A stretch of DNA of 64,000 nt from the NCBI RefSeq assembly GCF_014898815.1, contig NW_026515500.1:682001-746000 (forward strand), in the 5' to 3' direction. Below are positions 1 to 11,987 of the stretch, one piece after another; the first letter of the stretch is position 1, and the number at the start of each line of letters is the position of its first letter. The stretch comes from Panonychus citri (taxonomy: Eukaryota; Arthropoda; Arachnida; Trombidiformes; Tetranychidae). The notes beneath the pieces are model-generated. The model saw only the letters and a program-made list of their open reading frames with translations, searched no databases and was not told where the DNA came from. The translations under genes and the position numbers were made by a program.

Positions 1-283
1 AAGTGATCATCAAGCTCTTGATTGTAGAAAATATTGTTTATTTATTTTCCAGTGATTATCAGCTGATCATCTGATGCTGATTAGTGTTTACCTTTAGTGT
101 CACAGGTTATTTATTGGTAAACAATCACTTGTATTGTGTTTACATTTTCATTGTCATTTAATTTACTTTTCTCTCCTTCTCTCTCCCTCTTACAGGTTAA
201 TTAGTAGTCATCTCTAGTCAACAATTGTTTTAATTGAATGTCTAATTTACCTAAACAAAGGTTACATGATTACGATATGAGAT
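1..283. other. Upstream region / 5' leader of the TMEM94 gene
   Basis: No protein gene is visible. A pyrimidine-rich tract ending in TTACAG at 190-195 could be a splice acceptor for a 5' leader exon. An upstream ATG at 238 opens a 46-codon reading frame, out of frame with the main gene, that ends at 378 and overlaps the proposed start codon at 284. It could act as an upstream ORF, but this is inference. Confidence 0.4.
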
Positions 284-3200
284 ATGAATTATTATACCAA
301 AGAGGTGATTGGATTAGGTTCAGCCGAAGCATTGAAAGTACTGCACAGCGAATTGGAACAAGAATTGAGTTTTTGTAAGGTAAGTTAATTCGATTGTTAT
401 CTGTTCTTTTTTGCGAATATCTCTTGTTTTCTTTCTCTCCAATACACTCATTAACTCTCTCATTCTCTCTTTCTCTCTCTCTCCATTCCTTTGGCATCTT
501 TAGTGTGCATCTCGTAGTCGAAGTGGCATTTGTGTTTGGTTGGGTGAATCTTTTTTCCATTCAAGTGTTTCATCAACTTTTCGCTGGCCGAGTATCTTAT
601 TAACGGCCTTTACTCTAATTGTGTTCGTAATTAGTTATGTTTACTCGGGAGAATCATCACTTTTACTACAATCATTCATCTTACTCTTCTTCCTTGTCTT
701 CAATGTCCTTCTCACTGCTTGGGATACCTGGTTAAGACACCAAGAGTTACATAACAAATGTCGTCTATTATCACAAAAGATTAAAAATTGTTCAGGTAAA
801 TCACAAAACAATCAATTCATGTATACATATGTTCAAATTGTAATGAAAATTATCATAATTTACTCTATTACAGAAAGATCTCAATTACTTAATGAATGGA
901 AAACTGGAAAATACTATCCTAACCTTTATCTTCCTCAATCCCCATGTATCACTCTTCAATGGACATATCGTGACAATCAACGAGTAAATTTACCTACTTC
1001 ATTATTGGTCAAAGGCGATGTGATCTCCATGTGTCCAGGTCGAGCTGCTCCAGGTCATTGTAAAAGTTTAGAGCAAATTATAAGTTCGAGTGAAGGTGAA
1101 CCATCTTACCTGGAATTGAAACAAGGAGGTCGCTTTGGATCAACGGTTGAACAAGGACCAATGTCATTCACTTCTGCTCGATTGAGAAAAGCCGCTAAAC
1201 CAGTTAAATTTATCATGTTGGAAACACCTTATATTTCGGGTCTTCGTCTAGCACTCAGCCAGTCCTGGCATCGTCCAGCTACACTCTACGAGAAGGAGCG
1301 TCACACCATCATCACTAAATACATTGAAAGAATCATAATCCCTTTGGTTTGGTTGGTCGTTTTCACCGTCAGTATTATTCATTATGGTTACATCAGTTCC
1401 GAAACAAAAGTTAACGTTTTCATCAAATCGTTTTATGTCCTCCTCTTGCGACCCACGTCATGTCTCCTTCCTCTTTTACCGTTAACCCTTCCGTCTCTCT
1501 GGTTAATTGTCAATGCCTTTGGAGTAGCTCATCTATTCAATTTGATTAAATCTCGACCAATGGTCAGAGAATCTGCCAATGTAAACAACTTTTCCCTTGG
1601 ATCTCCTGGTTCCTATTTAGGCCGTGAAGATGCCACTGTCCCAGGTAATATTAATGTCAACATTAGTAACAGTGGTGTTGGTGCATCAACTGGTGCTGGT
1701 GATGGCAGTAATGGTGATGGGAGTAGTGGAGGTGATGGTGATAGTGGAGGGGGAATTCCTGGTGGAATATTAAACTAAAACGACCTTCATCTGACCCATT
1801 TTTTGACGATCTCGAGTCACATTCATCACTAGACATTATCGCTCCAGTTGAGTTTACATGGAGTGAACTTTATAAATCGGTTCTCGATCTACTTATCTGT
1901 CGAGATGGTAACCTTTGGAGATCGGCAAATATTTTACAAGTTTTTGGTTCTATTACTGCTCTTTGTTGTATCGACAAGAAAGGAATCCTCTCTTGGCCCA
2001 ATCCAAGTGCCGATAAGGTTTTCTATCTAACATCTAATTCTGGTGGTAGTAAACATGGTTCTTCCATTGCAACTAATCCCGATTATTTAATTGATGATAA
2101 TGATGAAGACATTTTCGTTGGTGATGTTAACTATCGAAATAGTAAAAATAACGAGTCAATGAAAGTCGACAGTTGCTCAACAAAAGTAAAGAAAGACAAA
2201 TATTGCAGTAAATCGGAAGTACTGGACATTACCCATGACATTCATAACTCATTTGGTTTACAATTTGACGATCCAGAATGGCCTCGATTCCTTCCTAACC
2301 TGAAACCTCTTGGATTGGCCATATTACTCAACACGTGTAACATGGACGCCCAAGAGGAGTACAACCTTTTCTGTGACCATATTACTTGTGAATCAATGAG
2401 AAACGAAGCCTCCGTCCCTGTGGTTAATAAACGCTGTCTCTGTGAATTATCACGATTAATGGGCTTCACCGAGAAAGCGATAAGTGATTATCGGTACATG
2501 TTTCAAATCTCATCTTTTCGTCATGTTAAACCTGAAGTAATTCAACAAGGTAAATTAGCTAAATCGCTTAATTTTCCTCGACTCAAGATGCCTTTTCCCA
2601 ATATGACATCAGCTGTGATTCGTGACGTTTGCACGGGTTCATATCAACTCTTTTCTCAAGGTAATGGAGATTTTATACTCGACGCTTGTACCGAATTTTG
2701 GGATGGTCAAGATCTTTGTGCGCTCGCTGAACCAGATCGTAAACGGATACTCGATTTCTATCATCGGTCTTCCCTTGCCGCTTATTGCATGGCTTTTTCT
2801 TATGTTCCTCTTAATACTTATCCTGATCGTAGATTAAATAATGACTTTTTTATTGAACTACCGCCTGATAGTCGACATGTTTTCCAGTCACAAAAAAATC
2901 TCAATTCTTCCGTTCGATCATGGGAAAACCGAGATGCCGCTTTCGCTCGGCCGTTAATGAGTCACCATTTATCTACTGATTCATTAACTACCAAAGGAAC
3001 TAACAAAACGGAGTCACAACAATCAACCACCAATCCAACAATCACAACCACCACATCCAATTCTAGTCCCACCACAACCTCCACAAATCAAAGTTCAAAT
3101 GTTAATCCTTTACGCTCCAAGTCAACCTCATCAACTACTTCAGTTGATGGTTACCATTTCGAGACACTTTTAAATCAACTGACTAATCAAGTCTTCATTG

Positions 3201-5539
3201 GGATGGTTAATATGCAGTATCAGGCTTGTCCCGATTTCGTTACATTAGTTGAACAACTCGATAAAGCTTGTATTCGTTTTGTACATTTCTCGAAGGAAAA
3301 CGAACTTAGATCTCGAGTTTTCTCTGAGAAAATGGGACTAGAAGCAGGTTGGAATTGTCATATATCTTTGCTAAGTGAAGCGGCATCGAAAGAGATCAAT
3401 TTAAACGCATCTCAATCGCACATGAACAGTTTCAAAGGTTCAAAAGCATCGATTCATCCCAATTGCGAGGCCAATGCGACCCTAGTGAGAACACAAAGTG
3501 CACCCTCTTATTTTAATACTGACCCAACTGCCGTGAAGTTTGATAAAAGTCCACTCAAAGAGCAATCGTCGTCGATTCTGATCACAACTGAAGATTATGA
3601 TAATCGAGAAAACAATATCGCTTATATTGATGAAAACCAAAGAGAAAATGCCAAATACAATGATAATATCATTTTAGACAATGAACCAGAGGATTATGAT
3701 GTTGGTAGTGGCACGAATATCAAAAGCACCAATGAAACCATAGATGAAGATCAATTGAATCCAACAGGTAGTATGACCAATAAGGAATCTGCTAATTTAG
3801 TCGATAGCGATAATGAAGACTGTCGAAGTAAAAGTTGGTCTGAAGTGTCAACCTCTCCAAGCCATATAACCGAAAGTACAAACACCGATCGAAGTGCACC
3901 AATCACCTTTGATGTCAACAATCGAGCAAAATTACCTAAAGGCATTGAACAGATTCGACCTCATCTTGCAGAGGTTGACAATGTTCCCCTGTTAGTATCA
4001 TTATTCACCGATTGTACTCCCCAAACAACTCGAGAAATGATTGAGATTATGCAAGAAAACGGTGAAGTTGTTTGCGTAATCGGAAGTGCCGCAAATGTCA
4101 ACAACATGCCAATTTTCATGCAAACCGATGCAAGGTAAGTGCAATAGTTAAATCAATTGAATCGATGATGATAATTTCTCACCAATTGTTTTTCACTTTG
4201 GTTTCAGCATCGGAATCGAGCCCTTGTACCCCCAAATCTGCGTCAAGGAGCCAGTTACCAAAGCGAATGGTAAACCATTCAAAGGATTCATCTCACCGAC
4301 CGACATCAGCAACGCTCTGAACACGTTACCCTGTTCAATATCTTTCCACCGAGAAGACTCAATCAGTTTGAATCATATCATCATGCAAGCTCGACACTAC
4401 ATGATGAATGCACGAAACTGCCTTCAATTTTTTTTCTCTTGCTCTCTGAGCCTCAGTTTGGCTCAATTGTTTGCCACTCTCTTCTTCCTGCCGCCTCTCC
4501 TTTCACCAGGGTCAGTTCTTTGGTTGGTCACCATTGTTTTCCCGCTACTCAGCCTTTCCCTCATGGGAACTCCTTTGGATACTCAAGTCATGAATCAAGC
4601 AACAGGCAAGAATCTTAATCTAAGTCGAGAGGTAAGTTGATCATCATTCTATCAGAATAACAGTTAATTAAATTGCTTGTTAACCTTTCCATCATTTACA
4701 GAGCATAATTTACTTCCTGATGTGTTACTTAATCAAATTTTGCCCTTCGACAATGATTATTGTTGCTTCATTTGCTTTAATCATCAACAATTCTTGTAAA
4801 CAAATCGTTGACTCAACTGAAGCTAATTCATCTGGTCCATGTTGGATGTTGATTGATGCCAAGTAATTATCAAACTATTTCTAATATGATAATTAACATT
4901 CTGTGTATATTAATTAACTTGCTCTCTCTCTCTCTAATTAGCGTGACACTAACCGAAATTAGCAAATGGAATAATCAAGTTTTAATGGCTCAAACATTTT
5001 CTGTTGCTTGTATTGTTATTTATTTCAGTAAGAAAATTGTTTTTATATTGTTGCTAATTGCGATTCCTTACTAATTGTTACTCTTTCTTTTTTATTGTTC
5101 ATCAACAGTTATCATTTCAATTGGGTTTGTTCATCGATCTCATCTTCTTTGGAGGCGAAGTCCATTCGCAAATAGGTGCTGGGCATTTATGTCGATTATC
5201 TTATTCATCGTTAATCTGATCTTCTGTTTGGCTCAACTTAATCTATCTCATGATAGTCCAATATTTTTAAATGAATTTTCATCAGTTCCACTTTATATTA
5301 TCATCTTAGCTTTTCTTTGGCCTCTAATTTTAATTGTTATCAACAGTCTTGTCAAAGGACACGAGATAAAGTAAGTAACTAATTAGTCTAAATTTAGATT
5401 ATGTCAATTAATCATCAATCGTTAATCGTTTCTCTTTCTCTCTTTCTCTCTCTATTTTCTCATTAGAATCTCTGAACGGCAACAACGACGAGCGCGACTC
5501 GAATTTGGAACTAAATTAGGAATGAATTCCCCGTTTTAA
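284..5539 (+). CDS. TMEM94: TMEM94 homologue, P-type-ATPase-like membrane protein (one apparent frame break)
   Basis: Proposed exons: 284-379, 504-795, 874-4134, 4208-4631, 4702-4862, 4942-5027, 5109-5370, 5467-5539. Family members are multi-pass ER proteins related to P-type ATPases and linked to magnesium handling. Seen here: N-terminal membrane pairs, the motifs VNLPTSLLVKGDV and EKMGLEAGWNCHISL, a degenerate phosphorylation motif (DKKGI, near 1961), RPHLAEVDNVPLLV, a C-terminal block of membrane helices and the family ending TKLGMNSPF. The start at 284 fits the family N-terminus. The reading frame shifts by one base between 1745 and 1778, beside a G run at 1749-1753. One missing base would make the coding length divisible by three (about 1551 residues; the human protein is roughly 1350). 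The extra length is mostly Ser/Thr/Asn-rich linker (around 3000-3900). Function is inferred from homology. Confidence 0.93.
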
Positions 5540-6568
5540 ATAACCAAATCCAGTGATTAATTAAATTCTCATAGTGTTATAACTATTAATTTGAATCGAT
5601 AGCAACAATTTAAATCTACTCAATGATAACCAAAAGTGAAAAAGAAAAAAAAATCAACTCATCATAAAACACACACAACAATTTAAAGTGATTTAAATAG
5701 ACATTTTAATAGACATTTTAATTAAAATGCAATATCCATAATCAATCATTACAATCAATTGTAAACATCAAGAAAATTCAATTCACAGCTCAAGTCACAA
5801 TTTTCTCTCTCAAATTAATCATCATGTTTTATTTTAAATCTTTAACTCTCATGACAGTTTTAGTTTTTTCTTTTGTTGATTTTTCTTGATCAATCGATTT
5901 AAACATTAAAAAGAAAAATATTTCAACAAAAATTCGTTTAATTATTTCGCTGATTGTTGATTAAGTTAATTCATTTACTCGCGATTCCATAATATGATCA
6001 ACAATTAAATCAAGTCCAAGTCAACGGTAATCACAGAGATTATGTCTGTTCAGTTGATCATCATTGAGAATATGAGTTTACATTTTTGTTGGTGCGTTTT
6101 AATTGTTCATCATTAAAGCGACAATTTGACATTTGTAATACTTTCTATTGGATTTGTTAATTGGGATGATTAAGGTTTCGAGATTACAAACTGATAGGAA
6201 TTTAAATTGCTAATGATTTTTGTCAATTCTTTTATTACAATTGGGAGATTATTAATTAACCGGATTAGTTAATTGTTTGGATTAATTTGTTGGTTTCTTT
6301 TTCTGATTCGTTTATGAAATTGTAATAAAAGTAGGAGACAGAAAATGCTTGAGAATTAGTTTTAATTGTGTTTGTATGTTTGTATTTTTTGACATGAATT
6401 TACTTATGTAATTTGATTGTAGTTTCACTTTCACATTAAAATTTTTACAATGAATTAAAATTATCAAATACTGGGTATTGATGTTGGGTGAAGAATTGGC
6501 TTGTGGACGATAATAAAAAAAACTTTACGATTTTTGAGTGTTTGTCCACTTTTCGCAGGTCGATTAAG
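5540..6568. other. 3' flank between convergent genes
   Basis: AT-rich DNA after the TMEM94 stop and before the end of the minus-strand gene at 6569. It probably holds the 3' untranslated regions of both. No ORF or RNA gene is supported. Confidence 0.5.
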
Positions 6569-9051
6569 TTATTCCTCTTTCTTGTCGTTAACTTTCTCTT
6601 TCTCTTTTTCTTCTCTTTCTTTCTCGATTTTCTCTTTCTCGGCTTTCTCTTTCTCTAATCTCTCTTTTTCTGTTTTTTCTGCTTTTTCTTTCTCTATTTT
6701 CTCTTTCTCAGCTTTCTCTTTCTCTTGTTTTTCTTTATCACTTTTCTCTTTTTGAATTCTTTCTTTCTCAAGTCTCTCTTTTTCTGCCTTCTCTTTCTCT
6801 AGTCGTTCTTTTTCTAGCCTTTCTTTCTCTGCTTTCTCTTTCTCAACCCTCTCTTTCTCAGCCTTTTCTTTCTCTAGTCTTTCTTTTTCTGTTTTCACTT
6901 TCTCTAACCTCTCTTTCTCTAATTTCTCTTTCTCTAATTTCTCTTTCTCTTGTTTTTCTTTATCACTTTTCTCTTTTTGAATTCTTTCTTTCTCAAGTCT
7001 CTCTTTTTCTGCCTTCTCTTTCTCTAGTCGTTCTTTTTCTAGCCTTTCTTTCTCTGCTTTCTCTTTCTCAACCCTCTCTTTCTCAGCCTTTTCTTTCTCT
7101 AGTCTTTCTTTTTCTGTTTTCACTTTCTCTAACCTCTCTTTCTCTAATTTCTCTTTCTCTAATTTCTCTTTCTCGACTCTTTCTTTTTCTAATTTCTCTT
7201 TCTCGACTCTTTCTTTTTCTAATTTTTCTTTTTCTAATTTCTCTTTTCTAATTTCTCTTTCTCGGTCCTTTCTTTTTCTAATCTTTCTTTCTCAAGCTTC
7301 TCTTTTTCCAGTCTCTCTTTCTCCTTTTTCTCTTTATCTAACTTTTCTTTCTCAACCCTCTCTTTCTCTAATTTTTCTTTCTTCTCTTTCTCAACTTTTT
7401 CTTCTTCTATCCTTTCTCTTTCAGCCTTCTCTGCCTTTTCTTCTTCAACTCTTTCTTTTTCAAGTTTTTCTTTCTCTTCTTTCTGCATATTTGCAATATC
7501 CTTGAGTTCCTTTTCTATTAAATCCTTCTCGTTCTCCTCTGGCTTATCTGGCTCGTGGCTATCAACCTCCATAGCACCAAATCCTTTATCATTTTCCTTA
7601 AGATCTTTCTCTTCCGTTTTAAGCTTTTTCGGTTCTGGTTCTTGGTCATCTCTTTCCTGATGAGTTGATGTCACTGAAGTCATTGGTGTTTGTGGTGGTG
7701 ATGATTGAAGAAGTGGTAAAGGTGAGTTTTTGTTCAGATATTCCATTCTCTTTTCTATAACAGTCACTATTTTTTGAGAACAATATTTTTGGATAAAATT
7801 AACGGCGGTTTCAGTCTTAATATTGTCTAAAGGAACTTTAATCCTAACATCAACAAGATGATCGCTGCACGTGATTCGTATCTTGGGACGCTTTGTTTCG
7901 TGAGTATGCATGTTGACTAATCGCATACTTTCAGGTTGTTCCACTTCTGTGTGATTGGATCTTTTCGAATGCGACTTTGGACTTGTCACTCCACTTTTAA
8001 CTTCCTCAGTATTAGGTGTCTCAATGTTTCGTAAACTTCGTTTACGTGAAGGAGTAACAGTTTTAATTAATGGTGATGATGATGACGATGATGATGATGA
8101 TGGTTTAACTATTGGAGATGGTTTGATGTCTTCTTTAAAAGATCGACTACTAGATCGAGTATGTCTACGATCTTCTGTAGTTGGAGTAGCTGTGTCAGTT
8201 GTTTGATTTAAAGATTTTCGTTCACGTTTAACAGACGTCGAGGGAGTTGGTTTACTATTATTAGTTTCACTAGATCCTCGTCGTTCTTTTGGACTTGCTT
8301 CTCTTTCCGGTAGTCCATTAAGAGATGAACGCTTAGAGCGACTTGAGTTAACCTTAGCTGGTTTCTCTTTGGCAACTTTAATGCTTGGCTTAGGGCTGAT
8401 TTTGATTAGCTCTTGTTCTTCCTCTTTACCTACAATACTGACATCAACCCCATCACTGACTACTTTTCGTGGATCAGGAACCTCTGTTAATCCCTTTTCA
8501 ACGTTGATTGCTCTCTCCAAGATGTTCATCGTTCTTTTTCTTTCCTCAACTGGAAGTTTGAATCTATTTTTGTCTTTACGGTCCATTGTCAGGTTGGTGA
8601 GTACACATTCAAAGTTGGTTTGGTCATAAAAATCAGGTACATAGATACCAGGCTCTTTTTCATCATTTAACCATTGTATCTTAAATCGACGGCTACTTTT
8701 ATAAACATTTTGTGCTGTTCGACACACATAGAAAGTACCTTCATCATTACGAACAGCAAGAAAATCTCCTTTACCAAAGATGACTATTTTATCATCAATG
8801 TTTTTAGAAATTGAGCAAGGTTTAGTTGGAGGTTTATAAAGAGCAGGAGCCAGGACAGCTAAAGCTTCAGGAGATTGGAATGGTTGATATTGTGATCGAA
8901 CTCGTTTACTTGTTCTAGGCTCACCGTCAGTTTCCTCTTCATCAGTGGAACTGCTGGAGCTCACCTTCTTATTCACATCAGCTTTTTTGGCCACTGCTTT
9001 TTTTGCTGCACCACAACGTCCTTTCCAGGTAGATTTTGCACTTTCCGTCAT
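6569..9051 (-). CDS. Nuclear-type protein with N-terminal Tudor/chromo-like region and Lys/Glu repeat tail (one apparent frame break)
   Basis: Not assigned to a named family. The start is taken at 9051 (MTESAKST); the frame continues upstream, but a good acceptor (TTTCTCCAG, ending 9057) lies just before this ATG, suggesting a 5' intron. Residues about 60-170 look like a folded reader-type domain with many aromatics (FGKGDFLAVRNDEGTFYVC, RRFKIQWLNDEK, VPDFYDQTNFECVLTN). A Ser/Pro/Lys-rich basic linker with likely nuclear localisation signals follows, then a second conserved stretch (KRPKIRITCSDHLVDVRIKV). The C-terminal half is almost only Lys, Glu, Leu and Arg and should form a long charged helix. 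The first frame ends at 7234; the next frame continues to 6569. The break sits at a T run (7244-7247) that is one base shorter than in neighbouring repeat units. With one base restored the product is about 827 residues. No introns are needed inside the coding part. A chromatin role is a guess. Confidence 0.7.
6722..7173 (-). repeat. Tandem duplication of a 225-bp unit inside the Lys/Glu coding repeat
   Basis: The stretch containing TTTATCACTTTTCTC at about 6734 recurs at about 6959, a period of 225 bases (75 codons), with almost the same flanking sequence across both copies. It sits on a finer background of short GAGAAA-type codon repeats extending from 6590 to about 7480. The period is a multiple of three, so the duplication keeps the frame. 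Confidence 0.85.
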
Positions 9052-11987
9052 TTTAGCTGGAGAAATGATACAAGCCATTGAAGAAAAAGGAAAATAAAAC
9101 AAAGCAAATCAACAATTAGTCGGTGAATTAAAGTATTTAAAGTAGAATAAGGTTATCTAAATTAAAGCATATAATCAGAATACTATAAAACACTAAACGA
9201 ATGGATAAAATTTGATATGTTGACAACAATGACAAAAGTGAATAAATGACAGTCAAATAAAGGAAATATTAAAATACTGAGAAGACACATAAAAACAATC
9301 AACATATATACGAATAAATTAAAGAGACAGAGAGAGAGACAGAGAGAGAGAAAGGGAGAGATATTAAAAATCAAAAAGAAGGAGGAACCTTATTAATTAT
9401 CAAACTCAAACACAAATAGATACAACAAATCATCTGGTCATCAAATAGAAATTAAAGAAAAAGAGTAAGTAAACAGTTTCGGTATCCAAACACTCGAAAG
9501 AGATTATAAAAAAAATTTCCTTCGACTCACAAAGTGTTAAAACAAAAGATGATTTTTGATCACTAATTTCTTAAGTACACATAGTAAAGGAAAAAATATA
9601 TACACGGATCGCCTTCCTTTTCCGTCCAGTTCTAACACCCACTAGGGGGACATGTTACTAGCCATAGAACTGGTAACATATACATTGAAAGATAGAGAGA
9701 TAGAAACTAGAATATTATGTACAATGAGAGAAACAAACCCAAAAAAACTGATACTCTCATTGGAAAACAGAGAGAGAGAAAAGGTAAAGAAAAATTGATT
9801 CCAAATGATTGGATTATTAATCAATAATCTAATTAACAACAACTTACCTTTTTTCTCCATATTCTTGGAAATGTTAAGATAATTAGAATTAAAATTAGAA
9901 CCACAGATAAAATAACAATTAAATTAGATTTTGTTCCATGAGAAGATGAAGAAAAATAAAGTCTCTCAACACAAGAGGAGAGAAGCAAAGATGAGGCAAG
10001 AAGAAGAAACAAATAGAAAGAGAGAAAAAAAGAGAAGAGAAAATGGCGCGAGGGGAAGTAACTATTCTGTCGAATGTAACAAGCCTCTTTTTCCCCTTTT
10101 GGTTTATTCTTTTTTCCATTCGTTTCTCTTTCTATTTCTCTTTCTTTTCTCCCTCTTTTTTTCTTTTCTCTTTCGCTTTTTCCTTTTCTGAATCATGTTT
10201 CTAAAATTTTCTTCTTCTCTCTTTCGCTTTAGTCTCTTTCTTTTCTTCATTTTTCTTCATCTTTTTCTTTCTTTTTTTCTGTCTCGTTTGGAATCTTCTT
10301 CTTTTCTCTCTCTTCATCATCATCATTTTCTAATATCGATAGCAAACATTATAATATCATCTTTTTTGTTCACATTTTTATTCATCATCAGAATCATCAT
10401 CATCTTATTACTTTGTCATGTCTCTTTTATTGACTCCGATGTTAAATCCTTATTTAACTGGCCGATTTTCTCATCCAATTTAATCATTAATATGATCCCG
10501 TCATCATTGGTCAACTTTTGGTAATCAATTAAAAATGGATCATTAAATTGGTGAGATCAATTTAATTACTTGTTACCAAGTGTCAACAATCAACTCTTCC
10601 GATTTCGCTTTTAAAGCCTTAAACATTCATGGGTTAGCATGATAACAACTTTATTGGCTCATTTTCATCAGAGAAAACAAAGTTATCACCGTTAATCCGA
10701 GTAGATTTGATTGTAATCGAGTCTCGGTTCTTGCTCCCCCTGACTTGAGATAATCAAATATTGGTATAAAGTGATAAAACAAATTAGCTTTTTCTTATTG
10801 TCAAGTCAATGTTATTTTTAAAATGAAACATTTAAGAGTATCCTTTGATTGTCTACATTCATCAATAAGTTAAATTGCTGTTGTAACCAAGGATAATTCA
10901 TCGATTATGATTTGATTGCTCAGACAATTTTCATCTCAAGACAAATAGTTTGTTCAACTAATATCAAAACCAAAAGTTGCATAATTGCTCAAGTATCTAT
11001 GCAATCAGTTAATCAATCTTGCTAGATGACTTGATTACAATGAAAAGATGAAACGACCAAGATGAATTTGAGAATTAAATTTCTCACAATTTAGTAACAT
11101 TCACAGTCAACACCACCAACGTCATAATGATGGCCAATGATTAAATAATCAAAGGACAAAAACAACCACTGAAATCGTCTAGAGATTCTGAGAATAAGTC
11201 GATCGATGATAGATCGATAAATGCTAACGCATTTATCAAAAAAAAGACCAACGATTTAGTGACTCGATGGAATGAGCAAAAAAAAGAGTAATTAGTCAAC
11301 TCTTTGATAATCATAAAAGAATGAGACATAATCACAATTAAGAGTTTTATTTGTTGATTAGTGAGAAGTACTCGTTATTTTTTGTGCGATTGATTTCGTC
11401 AGAAAGTAATTAAACTCGATTGGTAGAGTTTAATGATAGAGTATAAATCATCATGATCATTCAATTGAGAATAGACAAAAGTCAAACTTATATCGATTAG
11501 AGATTAAATTAATTTGGAATTATAAGCAAACCAAGCAATAGAAAAAAGAAAGGAAAAGAAAAATTTAAACAAAGTAAAAAAGCATTTCAATTGATGAGAT
11601 GTAAACATTGAGTTTAGAACAGAAAAGTCAATATTTGATTGGAAGTGTTTCCATTCTAAGTGTCGATTTTAATACTTAGAACAAAACTCGAACCAACGAT
11701 CAAGAGACTTGAAGTCGAATCTTGTCCAGGTCAGTTCACTCTCGTTCCACTCTTAACTCGATAAGATGTTGAAAGAATTTACTTTTCGAGTAGAATATCA
11801 TTTAATGTGATGATAGTACTTTGGTTAATTACTGTCGATTTTAATTGAGACCCAAAAGAAGATGAGAAACTTAGTTAAATTAAATGAAGAGAGAGACAAA
11901 GGGTAAAGATGATAAAGATGATGATGAAATGGAATGGATATTGATGAGATTATTTTGATTACTTTGTTGAGATGATATTGCAGATAA
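9052..11987. other. Intergenic region with possible 5' leader of the Lys/Glu gene
   Basis: No convincing coding region. Reading the minus strand, AAAAAAG|GTAAGTTG at about 9848 is a good splice donor and could end a noncoding first exon spliced to the acceptor before 9051. At 10041-10051 a GC-rich AAATGGCGCG motif lies among purine- and pyrimidine-rich tracts (9930-10330), which could be a promoter. Between 10.5 and 11.98 kb the DNA is AT-rich, with nothing I can support except the 3' flank of the phosphatase gene. Confidence 0.4.

Noticed and set aside
796..873. Continuous reading frame through 796-873 in TMEM94
   Set aside because: It is open only because the 78-base intron is a multiple of three. 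It has a GTAAAT donor and a TTACAG acceptor, and the encoded residues do not fit the family.
1645..1744. Possible intron in TMEM94 explaining the frame change (donor at 1645, AG at 1743 or 1748)
   Set aside because: Neither acceptor joins in phase, there is no pyrimidine tract, and a single missing base in the G run explains the frame and total length better.
6501..6755. Ser/Phe-rich ORF on the plus strand
   Set aside because: Antisense shadow of the Lys/Glu codon repeats.
9931..10524. Open frames in purine- and pyrimidine-rich DNA
   Set aside because: Low-complexity products with no domain, splice context or family resemblance.
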